From the NCBI GenBank assembly GCA_949775045.1, contig OX459098.1, positions 16,105,207 to 16,169,206 of the forward strand: a stretch of DNA of 64,000 bases, given 5' to 3'. The notes below the pieces were generated by a model. That model did not search any database and was not told the DNA's origin. It saw only the letters and a list, made by a program, of their open reading frames with translations. The translations under genes were made by a program, and so were the position numbers. The stretch is from Metridium senile. Lineage: Eukaryota > Cnidaria > Anthozoa > Actiniaria > Metridiidae. Below, in pieces: positions 44,501 to 57,170 of the stretch; position 1 is the stretch's first letter; the number at the start of each line of letters is the position of its first letter.

Positions 44501-47500
44501 TTTCACTTTTGAATATTTTTATGCAAATCATTTAAATAACGGTGAACACTTGACTTTTTTCATGTTATTATTTTCTGAACCTTCTACTGCTTCAAAACCT
44601 CTAAAAATGAAGCAGTGAGTTCAAATACACTAAGTGTTCATAATAAATCTCATTTCTAATCTATTTGCTCATGGGCTGTGGGTTAAAAATAGTAACAAAA
44701 AAACTCAAAGTGTTCAGGGTTCCAGTATCGTCACTGTAAGTGGCCTATTTTGTAGTATTGTAAAATTAACTCTCAAATTCAGGACATTATCATTTAGATT
44801 AATAATATTGCAATTCTACATTTTTAAATTTAGAGTTAAGTGTCTTGATATCAAATGATATTAAACTTTGCCTTTTTTCAGTGTCTTTGAGTTACTTGTA
44901 ATCATCATCTTATTATAATATTGTTCTTAAGAGTTGTTTTAAATTTCCCATACTCCTTTTGTCCAAGTGGTAGGGGTGATGGGCGTACCTTTTAGGGTTA
45001 AAATATTTCCTGTGCGTACCTTTTATGGTCCTTTTAGAGTTTTGGCTCAAAAATCAGTTGTAAGGGTCATTTTTACTCTGCTTTATTTTTATATGTGCAT
45101 ACTTTTTAGGGGTCATTTTCAAAACCTCTGCCGATCACCCCTACCACTTGGACAAAGGGAGTATCCCCCAGGGGCATCTCCCTTTCCATTTCCCCTTTGA
45201 TAAATTTTAAATGATTGTTGAATGTGTTACAGGTAATGATGATCAAGCTATGAGGCATGATGTTTTGACGTAAGTACAACATTTAGAATAATCTTTTTGA
45301 AAAATGCTGAAATTTGCAGGCTATTTGCAATTGGGGTACCCTATTTGGGTGTGGTTCTTTATTTTTGTATGCTACTTTCATTCTAATTCTAAATAATTAT
45401 TAAAGTGACCCTCAAATACGTTTCAACTTAAACTTATATTATGTAAAAAATAATACTGATTTCAAAAACATTATCAAAATTTACATAAAACATTTTTTTC
45501 CCACCGAAAATGCAATTTTAATTTCAATGAAAACATGTTTTGGGCTTCCTTTGATTTTTTTGTAGAGTACTTTTCAGAGCAAAGCAATTAAGACAACTCC
45601 CTTCCCAACTCTCTTCCTCTTATCTTGTTTGCTAATATTTTGAGCTTTTAAGCCATTGGACATAAACCAGTTGCATATTATATATTTATTTACAAAATCA
45701 TTGACAAACATGCTGAAACTACGGCTACCATTTTGAACCCTGACATATATTAGCCATGCAAGTACTGCCATCATCAAAAATAATGCCCATACACTTTCAA
45801 AAATTATGTTGTCAAAGTGTTGTTTTTTTACCAATATTTTTATTTTAATGATAAACAGTACATCATTTTCAATTAATGAATACAGTACTATAAGTACTGT
45901 ATTCTAGATTTTTTTCTAATTACATTGTCAATGTATTAATCCTTTATTTATTTAGGAGAGAGACTCTGGGTGTTTATTTTCATGACCACCCTGTTTATGG
46001 TTTAAATGTTCATCCAGAACAAGAGAATGTCTTCCTTACTGCTTGTGATAATGGAAAAGTGCTGCTTTGGGATGCAAGAAACACATCACAGAGTAAGAAA
46101 CAATTGTGCACCATAATCATGCATTTAATGTTATTCTAGCTTAATAATAAATAATAATAATAACTTTTTTAACGTCTCAATCTTCTAGCTGGACGCAGTG
46201 CGCCCTACTAATCGGAGAGACTCACTCATACTCATTACCTCTACGTTTAATATTTTGCATACAACTCGGCTCACATGTTCCTTTTTCCTGAGGGAGCAAA
46301 ACATAGGAGAGAAGAACACATCAAACAAACTCAACTCACATATAATCCATGCCCAAGCCGGGACTCAAACCTGGACCACAGCGGTGAGATGCCACCTGCT
46401 TGATACAGGTCTATTGTTTCAACTGCTCAATAAAATCTATTTTACAGGTTCTTCGCAGTGTATCGCAGACTATCATCCTCTTTTTGCATTTCATGCTGCT
46501 GTATTCAATCCTGTTGATGCAGTTTTGGTTGCTACTGCAAACTCATCTAAAGGTGCACAACTATGGGATATCAGATTTCCAAAAAGGTAAAATGTAGCAG
46601 GGTGTACAAGTAAAGGTGCTTATGATACAGAAGTCAATTTTCTAAACATAATCAGTACATTATTAGTACAGGGTGGCCAAGGGGTAATGTGTGACAGGTG
46701 ATTTAGGCTGAAACTAGACGCTCTAGGAGCGTGAAAACGGGCTAGTCATAAAATCAAAACAGGAGGCTAAACAATTCTACGTTGGGCTTCCTGTGTTCGT
46801 TCCCAAAGCATCATGGGGCCTATACGCGACATGACAGATAAATAGATACATACATACATAGATACATAGATTGACTAAAAGGTAAACCTAGAGTCGGGCC
46901 CTCTAGCCCGACTAATAAATGCGTGATTCCTCAAAATTATAATGAGTTATAGTGAGTTTGAGTAAACATTGTATGTGATGCTTGAGAATCAGAAATATTG
47001 ACCTGTCACTGATGGCGATCCCCCCTTAGCCACTCATTTAGTACAGTAAGAACCATGACCACTTTGAGTTCTTTCTGTTCCTTGTTTAACCCACTTCCCT
47101 TGAGCCAATAGATTAGAATTTGTTTATACATGAATTGAATTATAATCAATAAATAAGAAACATCAGATGACCAAAACAAAGTTTGGAAACATAAAATTGG
47201 AAACAGCTGATAATAAATTGACACACTGCAGTTATGACTTATAGTAATAATAATAATAATGTATATAGCTTATATAGCGCTTATTCAAGTCTGTTCTAAG
47301 CGCTTAAAATAAAAATACAAAATACAAAAATGGATATGATTACAATGAAAAAGCTAATTTAAATAAATGAGTTTTGAGTTTAGACTTGAACAAAGATACA
47401 CTTGAAATGACAGTAATTGAAGGAGGTAGAGAGTTCCAAAGTAGAGGAGCAGTGACTGAGAAAGAACGTAGACCATATGACTTGAGATTGTACGACTTTG

Positions 47501-48064
47501 AGGATAGCAACAAGTGAGAAGATGAGCGGAGATTTCTTGCAGTAGTCATATATATATATATAGTCAATAGTCAATATATATATAGTCAATAGTCATGCAG
47601 GGTTCGTAATTAGTGTGTGTTTAGGTATGTTTTTTTACCTCCCAGCCTTAACACCTAAATTATATATTTCATAAGTAGGCCCTTTCTTTATAAAGTAAAG
47701 TGAAGTTGGTTGACTGCAGTCAGAGGGAGCGTAAAGACTTTACCCTGGCCAGCACTTTTGCTGGTACCAAATTACCAGAGGCAATGAGGAAGTAAAGCAT
47801 CCTGCACAAGGAAAACAATGTAGTTGCCTTACCAGGAATTGAATCCACTGATCAATCTTTTGTTTTTTACCTATCATGGCCAGCGATGACCTTTCTTTAT
47901 TCGTTTTCTGTGCATACCATAACTATACTTTTATTATTATATTTCATGTATTATAATATTATATTGTATTGTAAATATTTTCTTAATTATTCTTAAAATT
48001 GTAAATAATATAATTATGTAATTCAGCTTTCAGGCGGCAAATAATTTTAATAAACTAGTTATTT

Positions 48065-48107
<43 letters not shown>

Positions 48108-50781
48108 TAGTACGCTTTTCTACAGAATGTTTTTTGAGTTATTTTATCTATCTTTATCCAGAGTACTACATGAGTACACAACAGTGCAATGCCAAAAGTC
48201 TATGCCAATAAATTTTAATAAACTATTTATTTATTTATTTAATCGTCCACCACACTTTTCTACAGAATGTTTTCTGAGTTATTTTATCTATCTTTATCCA
48301 GAGTACTACATGAGTACAGCAGTGCAATGCCAAAAGTCTGTGCCATGGGAGTAAAATGGAATGCAACAGGGACAATGGTGTCTGCCTTGCGAAGACGACT
48401 TCCTCCTGTTTTGTACAGTATTCAACAAACTTCACCTCTGATTGAGTTTAAACATCCTGGCTATAACAATATTTGCACAATGAAAAGTCATTGCTTTGCT
48501 GGCGATAAAGATCAGGTAAGGCTACTAACAATTCATGAATTGAGTTAGAGTGCTTGCACAAAACCTGTGAACAAAAACTTGTACTAAATAGTACTCATTC
48601 ATACTATAAATCCTATATGTTTGCTATTGTTTAATTAGCTGAGTAAGGTTTTGAAGGTAAAAGATTATTCTAAAGGAAATTAATCTAAATTAAGGTCTTA
48701 TACATATACTCAGTATTGAGATTTATCCTTCTCATATATATCTGAAATAAAATTGTATCTATTAAGCTCATATTGTGTTACGTTACACATGTGTGGAGTA
48801 TGCTATTATCTAATATCAAGTCAATAAATATTAAAGTTAAATTGTCTCACTAATATTTTGATTTTTTAACGGTTTGTATTTCTAGTATATTATATCAGGA
48901 TCAGATGACTTCAATGTGTATGTCTGGAAAATCCCTGATCTGCCCAGCAAAAGTGAAAAGATGGTAACAGTTGACACGGCCAAATTAATTCTGTCTGGCC
49001 ATCGCTCTATTGTCAATCAAGTGCGCTTTAACCCTGCAACACATATGATCATATCAGCTGGCGTGGAGAAAATTATCAAGGTAGGGGATGTGACCATGGA
49101 TGATGATCTACAGTATTTTTCCATATCTTTGCATGCCTTTGTCCTCCAGACATTCTTTAAATATGTCGTTACTACATTTTAAGGATCTTCCACAAGGTTT
49201 GCTCTACACACACAGACAGTGCTAAGTACTAGTACAGCATACACTACTAGACCCACATTATTTTGCTGAGAGAAGAATATCTGAAAAGTGTAAAACCCAG
49301 GCAAAAGAAAGCAGCATATTTAATAAAATACAAGACTTAAATACAAGTAAAATACAATACAAGATATAATGAGGTTCACATAATAACCGACCCTCAAATT
49401 AAAACAAACTCAGCTTATATTATTATTTATTATTATTCATATTATTATTAATTCTTGATGGAACCTATAGGGTTAATCCTGGTTTTGTGATGATATTAAG
49501 GTCAAACAACCCTACCCAAATGTTTAATGTTTAAAATGCTAAATATTTTTTCTTTAGGTGTGGAGCCCTTGGAATTTGCCTGGTGCACAAGGAGGCATAC
49601 ACAAAAAAGTGAAAGTCAATGATCCAAAAAGGGACTTATACAGTCATGATGATTATGTTGACCTTGTCCTTGACAGTGGACGGCCATTGACTCATGAGTA
49701 TGAAGGAGGTTCTGTAGACGAGGATCCAAGAATGTTGGCTTTCTTTGACACACTTATACAGCGAGAGCATGGAGGATGGAACTCAGAGAGTGATAGTACT
49801 TATTCAGAAGATGATTTTTATTCCAATTTTCTGGTCAGGAGTAGTGATGGAAGTGGTAGTGATTCAGATAGAGTGAGTGCACAAAGAGTTAGAGATATCT
49901 TATCAATGGAAACTAGGGATTCTGATGAAAGTGATGAAACATCACAAGCAGTGTTGAGGAGGATGAGACGGTTACGTCGAGCTGCATTCTTGAGGGGGTT
50001 AGTTAGAGGATCTGAAAGGCAAAATGAGGAGGAGGTAGATGAGAGTCAATCCCATCCCTCAGATTCGCAGAATGCTTTCTTAAGACACTTAACAAGAGAA
50101 ATCATGAGAGAGGCTTTGGAGTCTTCATCAGATTCAAGTGACTCAGAACCAACAGTTACTTTAGAAATCCCAGAGGAATTTCTTGACAATGACAATACTG
50201 AAGAAACAACGACTGAACCAGTAGAATTTAATCATTCAAGATCACATCGGGTGAGACAATATCGAAGGAGAAGCTCAAGTCGGGAGAGTACTCCACCTGC
50301 TTCTACCGAAAATGGAAATATAAACAGTAATGAAATAGACATATCAACAAGAACTAGAAGAAGAGAGCCATCCTCAAGTTCTTCTGAAGAAGATTCTCAT
50401 GAAGATGAATGTAGAATCAGTCAGTTGAATGTTAGAAGGACTAAGCGTAGAAGAACAAAACTTGAGAATTCCGATTGTGAGCAAATACAGGAACCAATTT
50501 CAAATAATAATGTCATTGATCAACCATCAACTTCGTGCTCTTCTGGCAACTCTCTAAATCCACCACAAGAAGGTCGTAATTCTGAAAGACTTTCAAATTT
50601 AAATGATGGACGCTCTAATAATAGACATGTTCAAAATAATGAAACATCAACTTTACAATTGAATGAGGAACCAGTCAATCACAATGGACATAGAATTGAT
50701 GGTCATAATAATCACAATGTGACAACACATTTCCCAGATGAAGAAAAGGATATCTCTTTAGAAAATAAAAAGAAGATTTGA
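41578..50781 (+). CDS. DCAF5: DCAF5, WD40 substrate receptor of CUL4-DDB1 ubiquitin ligase
   Basis: WD40 protein that docks on DDB1 to recruit substrates to CUL4 E3 ligases. Eight in-phase exons: 41578-41791, 43085-43228, 45233-45269, 45956-46092, 46448-46586, 48302-48515, 48886-49080, 49558-50781; 767 residues. Landmarks: GHYGCVNAIEFSNKGGEFVV, GGDDRRVLLWNI across exons 1-2, two DWD-type WDxR motifs (LLWDAR in exon 4, LWDIR in exon 5), ALRRRLPPVLYSIQ and SGSDDFNVYVWKIP, then GHRSIVNQVRFNPATHMIIS. The 407-residue last exon starts VWSPWNLPG and becomes an acidic, Ser- and Arg-rich disordered tail, as in vertebrate DCAF5. The ATG at 41578 is the first that fits the frame. Introns 1 and 2 hold little but low-complexity AT sequence and one foldback. 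Confidence 0.95.
44949..45166. mobile_element. foldback with 31-bp arms in DCAF5 intron 2
   Basis: ATACTCCTTTTGTCCAAGTG...GGGGTGAT at the left and its near-perfect reverse complement (ATCACCCC...GGGAGTAT) at the right. The exon at 45233 follows 67 bp later. Confidence 0.73.
46148..46400 (-). mobile_element. tRNA-headed SINE (family 1), copy 3, truncated
   Basis: Minus-strand copy. The body (GTTTGTTTGATGTGTTCTTC) and B-box region (CAGGTTTGAGTCCCGGC) are present, but the head stops within the tRNA part. Ends about 48 bp before DCAF5 exon 5. Confidence 0.75.
47249..47567 (-). mobile_element. 3' end of a CR1/L2-like LINE
   Basis: A minus-strand frame of about 75 codons contains APLLWNSLPPSI and LFKSKLKTHLF, the C-terminal tail typical of CR1/L2-type reverse transcriptases. 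The 3' UTR then contains AAGCGCTTAGAACAGACTTG and ends in (ATT)n. This tail matches the tail of SINE family 1. In DCAF5 intron 5. Confidence 0.75.
48040..48340. repeat. tandem duplication of a DCAF5 splice acceptor and exon start
   Basis: A segment of about 140 bp containing TTTTCTACAGAATG, the polypyrimidine tract and acceptor TTTATCCAG, and the first about 40 bp of exon 6 (AGTACTACATGAGTAC) is present twice, offset by 140 bp (acceptors at 48161 and 48301). The upstream copy soon departs from the reading frame and has no donor, so it is a pseudo-exon start. A (GATT)n run lies at 48068-48106. Confidence 0.82.
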
Positions 50782-51628
50782 TAACACAAAATTTACAATA
50801 CTAACATAATTATCCAATCACGATCAAGAATTGGAGCAAGAAACATCTAAGCCTGTGAGAAACCTCTACAATTTTTTTTTATCTCAAAAAAAATATGTTT
50901 TTTGAAATGTGTTTGGGTGGCCCCGGTTTCAGTCGCACTGTCAAATTTAGGACCAGTTGTTATTTTTAGGGAGGCAGAGGGGGGATGGTGCATTTGTCTC
51001 CCTTAGTTACCATATTATGGAGCAAAAAGTGCTGCCTCCCTCTCCCATCTAAATGCACCAGTTACCCCTCCCTGTAAATAATAAATGGTCACTTGAATTC
51101 ATTGACAACACATTGACAAATATAGTTACAAAATTGAAAAATATCATGTTATCTCCCATCGTTTGCAGCTACGGTCATGATAAAAAAACATGCTCTGTCT
51201 AGACGTAAACTTCCAAAGTTTGGTGCTAAACTTCAGACTCTCCCAATGCAATTCTCTAAATGAATTCAATTTGTCAAGGAAAATTTTGCGTATTATATAA
51301 TTCTCGTATCTATTTACGGGTTTAGTGACGATAAATACCTTGAAATTTCTAGCCTTTTTTACAACTGTGGTTTACAAACTTGCAATGTTTGGGTCACCAA
51401 TCTTTGAAGTTTGACTGTAAGACAGAACATTTTTTTTCCCGACCATTAACAGGTAGATGCAAGCGACTGTATTTTGTAATTTTAATTTTTCAAGGTTGTC
51501 AAGTAATGAGCTTGGGCTGCCTGTGGGCAATGTTTTTTGGGGAGGGGTGGTAACAACAAGCTGTTACTGTTTTGCATAAACATTCAGTATAAAAGAAACT
51601 GTTAAAATTAGGAGCAAAATATATGGTA
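50782..51628. other. DCAF5 3' flank
   Basis: No coding exon seen. AATAAA at 51080-51085 is a possible polyadenylation signal. A short inverted pair around GGGAGGCAGAGGGG (about 50970) and CCTCCCTCTCCCATC (about 51034) could be another foldback. Confidence 0.45.
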
Positions 51629-51769
51629 GAGTGCAAATATTATACCTGTGAAACAAGTAGTGCTAATTAGTACTAAATAGTGCTAATTAAACAATAGAAA
51701 ACAATAGAATTAGCATGAAATATCTCTATTTAGTACTATTTATGTTACGCACTTTTATTGTTTGTACTC
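51629..51769. mobile_element. 141-bp TA-flanked MITE, copy 2
   Basis: Same length, ends and core (TTAAACAATAGA) as 18790-18930, with TA on both flanks. Confidence 0.76.
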
Positions 51770-52149
51770 TATAAAGTTTTAAGAGTTTATAAAAAATAAA
51801 GTTAACTTATTGTAGAGGGAATAGGCCATTTGCATGTATACTTCATTCTACTACCAATACAAGGTGCCCTTTCAATATTTTCTTTCATATTCAAATTTCT
51901 TTCTCTCTTGACAATACAAGAACAATAGCACTTTCCATAGATGACATCACAATGATGCATTATGGAATTGAAATACTGAAAAGCAAAGCCCAAAATACAT
52001 ACTACTAATATGCTGCAACAATGTTTTTTTGTCTTGTTTCTAATTCATGGAAAAAAAAATTTTTCGACTGATATTGATCTTCTTTTCCTTGTAATAGAAG
52101 CCTTTTTTACAAAGTTTGTCCACATTTCCATCCCACAAGGATTTGCAAT

Positions 52150-52665
52150 ATCTATTTTTAGTAACTGAAAAGAACACTATTGGCACTGATTATTTACAGC
52201 CAAACCTACAGAAGCGTTCCTATCGAGGTTGGAAGGCTCGATTTATTCTTCCAAACTTGATTTTGAATTTGTTTTGAAATTTGCATAAATGAATTGATTC
52301 TTGCAAGGTTCAAAAACCACCTCAAATCAAAACATTACTTTCAATGTTTTTTTGGACAAGGAAACTTGCTAAACCTAGTCTGCTTACATAAATATTGTTA
52401 TAGATACTTACTAAAGTATTCTATTACAATAGCATTATCAGTTATTGACCAAAGATAATGATTTTGGGACCATTATTGGTTGACGGTTGAAGTCTGCATT
52501 TTGAAACTTACAAGATTCGATTCATTTATGCAAATTTAAAAACAAATTTAAAATCAAGTTTGGAAGAATAAATCAAGCCTTCCAACCTCGATAGGAACGC
52601 TTCTGTAGGTTTGGCTGTAAATAATCAGTGCCAATAGTGTTCTTTTCAGTTACTAACAAAATAAA
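52150..52665. mobile_element. foldback with about 145-bp inverted arms
   Basis: The left arm (about 52157-52299: AGTAACTGAAAAGAACACTA, TTTACAGCCAAACCTACAGA, TCGAGGTTGGAAGGC) is repeated inverted at about 52512-52660. The central 200 bp is non-coding. Confidence 0.75.
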
Positions 52666-53060
52666 GTCTTTCAATGTCAAGGCATTCTGATACTGGTAGT
52701 ATATGAAGCTATAATTCAAATGGCCTATTGGTGATAATAGTTTGAACAAAAATTAGTTGAACAATTGCATATAAAATACCAAAACAAGAATTAAATTCTT
52801 TGAACAAATAGTTGGTGTGTTATTATTGTTCATTACTTAAAGACTCGTACCACACAATTCTCAATTGGAATTAATTCACCAGATACAGTGAACAAACTAA
52901 AACCATGAAAATCAAATCAAATAGTTTTTATTTGTCTTAATCACTCATGCAGAACAGAAATCCAGCAACCACTCCTAAACAATCTTTTGATTTGGTGCTG
53001 GATTGATTAACCAGAAACATCGATCAAATACACAAATGAGTTAAATAACTATCAAAATTA

Positions 53061-53731
53061 CCCAAGATGGTGATTTCCTTATCAATTTTTACTGGCAATC
53101 ATTCTAGTATTAATCAGATATCAAACAGACCTTCAATCACATAGTTTTGGGGCTGTTTTGAAAAATGTTGAAAAATGACCAAAATTGACATTATTTTGTT
53201 ACCCCGGGTAGTAGGGGAAAAATTTCAAATTTTTGACCGCCCCAAGATGGTGATTTTCTTATCAATTTTTACTGGCAATCATTCTAGTATTAATCAGATA
53301 TCAAACAGACCTTCAATCAGATACTTTTAGGGCTGTTTTGAAATATGTTAAAAAATGACCAATGTTACCCCGGGTAGGGGAAAAATTTCAAATTTTTGTC
53401 CGACCCAAGATGGTGATTTTCTTATCAATTTTTACTGGCAATCATTCTAGTATTAATCAGATATCAAACAGACCTTCAATCAAATACTTTTAGGGCTGTT
53501 TTGAAAAATGTTGAAAAATGACCAAAATTGACATTTTTTTGTTACCCCGGGTAGAGGAAAAATTTCAAATTTTTGACCGACCCAAGATGGTGATTTTGTT
53601 ATCAAGTTTTAATGGCAATCATTCTAGTATTAATCAGATATCAAACAGACCTTCAATCAGATACTTTTAGGGCTGTTTTGAAAAATGTTGAAAAATGACC
53701 AATATTGACATTTTTTTGTTACCCCGGGTAA
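53061..53731. repeat. four-copy minisatellite, about 175-bp unit
   Basis: Units start CCCAAGATGGTGAT at 53061, 53241, 53404 and 53581 (spacings 180, 163, 177). Each contains CATTCTAGTATTAATCAGAT and TTACCCCGGGTA. The last unit is cut by the start of the 1,240-bp satellite. Confidence 0.93.
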
Positions 53732-53744
53732 TATTTTGGGTCCT

Positions 53745-54467
53745 ACGTTGTAGGGGGTGCTTGTTTTATGCTTCGGATGGCATGTATCACTTTGTATCAC
53801 TCAATGATACTTCGACTTGTTGATTATTGCTCTTGCGTTTGAAATGCATGGATGCAGTATCAACACTAGGAAAGAGTACCTAGACAGGTTACAGAGGCGC
53901 GCTGCTGCAATCATTGAAGGCAGAATTGAAAAAAAAAAAAGACAAAATGAATTCAATCTTACTTTCTCCTCATCCTTTTGGCAGAAATTTTCCGTAGAAT
54001 TGTATGCTGGTATACAAATGCCTAAATAGTCTAGCCCGGGCATAAACCTATTAAATGAGTTCGGGTTTTCTAGTCAATTCCATTATTACAATACTAGAAG
54101 CAAAGACCTGCAGCTTCGCTTACCGTTAGCAAGAACTGCTAAGTACCAATCTTCGCAAAATTTTGAATCTTCGTTTCGCTACAACGGGGCAAAAACATGG
54201 AATTCCCTACCTGCCAATATCAGTAATATCTCAGCTTTGATGCCTTTTAAACAGGCACTTACTGAGTCCTTTTTTCGTAACTAAACACAGTTCTTATATT
54301 TTCATTAGTATATATTAATTTATCTATATACATTCATAATCATTTATAGTTATAGTTATATCTTATGTATGTAAACGCAATGTGATGTATGTTTTGTGCA
54401 GAAGAGCCCCACTTAAACCAGCTATGTTGAACTGCAGGCATTTTAATTTCTGCTTAAACATTTATCA

Positions 54468-54514
<47 letters not shown>

Positions 54515-54535
54515 ATGAATGAATGAATGAATGAA

Positions 54536-54618
<83 letters not shown>

Positions 54619-54984
54619 ATATGTACAACATGGGATGTAAACGTTAAATCATTTTAGTTTGTAAATGTTTCGAATGAGAAAGGCTGTTTTTATCAGAAAA
54701 AGAAAAGAAAAGATTAAAAAAAAGAAAAAACTCACGCGCTCTCCGTTCCCCACACCCAGCTCGTCCGAAGGGAGGAGAGAACCAGCCCCTAAGCTATAAA
54801 TGGTAATTCCTATACGTAGACTAACTAAGCGTCACTCGATTTATACAATTGAAAAATCCTAGTCTTTCAGGGCAGGTTTATTGTTATGCTAATCTTATTG
54901 TTCTATTCCCAGTGGGGAGTAGGATCAACTCGCGCATTCAATGTGATATCGCATTGCAAGCGAGTTTCATCCAAGACAACCCAC
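53745..54984. repeat. 1,240-bp satellite, unit A
   Basis: Starts ACGTTGTAGGGGGTGCTTG. The first part of about 550 bp encodes, in broken frames, the C-terminal end of a non-LTR reverse transcriptase (LRLVDYCSCV, EYLDRLQRRAAAIIEG, GAKTWNSLPANI). It is followed by an (AAAT)n tail at about 54467-54620 with AATG variants, then about 365 bp of unrelated sequence. Confidence 0.93.
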
Positions 54985-56224
<1,240 letters not shown>

Positions 56225-56409
56225 ACGTTGTAGGGGGTGCTTGTTTTATGCTTCGGATGGCACGTATGCATGTATCACATTGTATCACTCAATGATACTT
56301 CGACTTGTTGATTATTGCTCTTGCGTTTGAAATGCATGGATGCAGTATCAACACTAGGAAAGAGTACCTAGACAGGTTACAGAGGCGCGCTGCTGCAATC
56401 ATTGAAGTA

Positions 56410-56744
56410 TAGTACATCGTCAAAGGTCAAAGATAAGTCCAAAACCAATATTAGTAAAATTCAAGAGTTATGATGACAAAAAGAGTCTTTACGAAGCAAG
56501 GTGGAAATTGAGAAACTACGAGGGAAGTAGAGGAAAAATCAACGGAGCAAAACAAATCTACATTAATGAGCATTTGACCCAAGAAAGAAAGAAACTATTT
56601 GCCGAAGTAAGGAAAAGAGCTAAACAATACAAGTGGTCAAAGGTGGCAACGAAAGATGGAAAAATATTTGTTAAAATGGAAAAAGGAGGCAAATCCTACA
56701 TGATCTCAAGACAAGCTGATTTGGAAAGACTCTTTGTCACATGA
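56410..56744 (+). pseudogene. LINE ORF1 C-terminal fragment
   Basis: Open from the truncation point to TGA. It has VHRQRSKISPKPILVKFKSY, the end of the RRM core that in L1 ORF1p reads with a PRPIIVKF motif, then the C-terminal-domain stretch NEHLTQERKKLFAEVRKRAK. The N-terminal coiled coil is absent because of 5' truncation. Confidence 0.72.
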
Positions 56745-57170
56745 ATAATATTGACAGATAAGTGCATGATAAATTTAATGAACGGTGATATTTAATCTAG
56801 AGCTGAACTATCTTTTTACTGTTTATTTTACTGTTCTTTTTTCTCTTCGACAAAATGTTATATCTTCTCATGCAAATATTATAATATTTTTGAAAAATCA
56901 ATATGCAGGATCAAACCTGGAATTTAGTTGTTTAGTCCCAATGGCATCATCACATGTATTGTTCATTAACTATACATTCGTTAAGCGTTTTGTTCACTTT
57001 GTGTGTGCATATAGTGGGTATTGTTTTCGACTTTCTTTATGTCCAGAGAATATGGGCGTTATTATCAATACTCTAATTTATGTGCGTTCTATTGTTGTTA
57101 CTGTTTTATGTTTTACTGTTGAATGTTTTGTTGTTGTAAGGGCTTGTGGTATCAATAGGCAATTAGCTTT

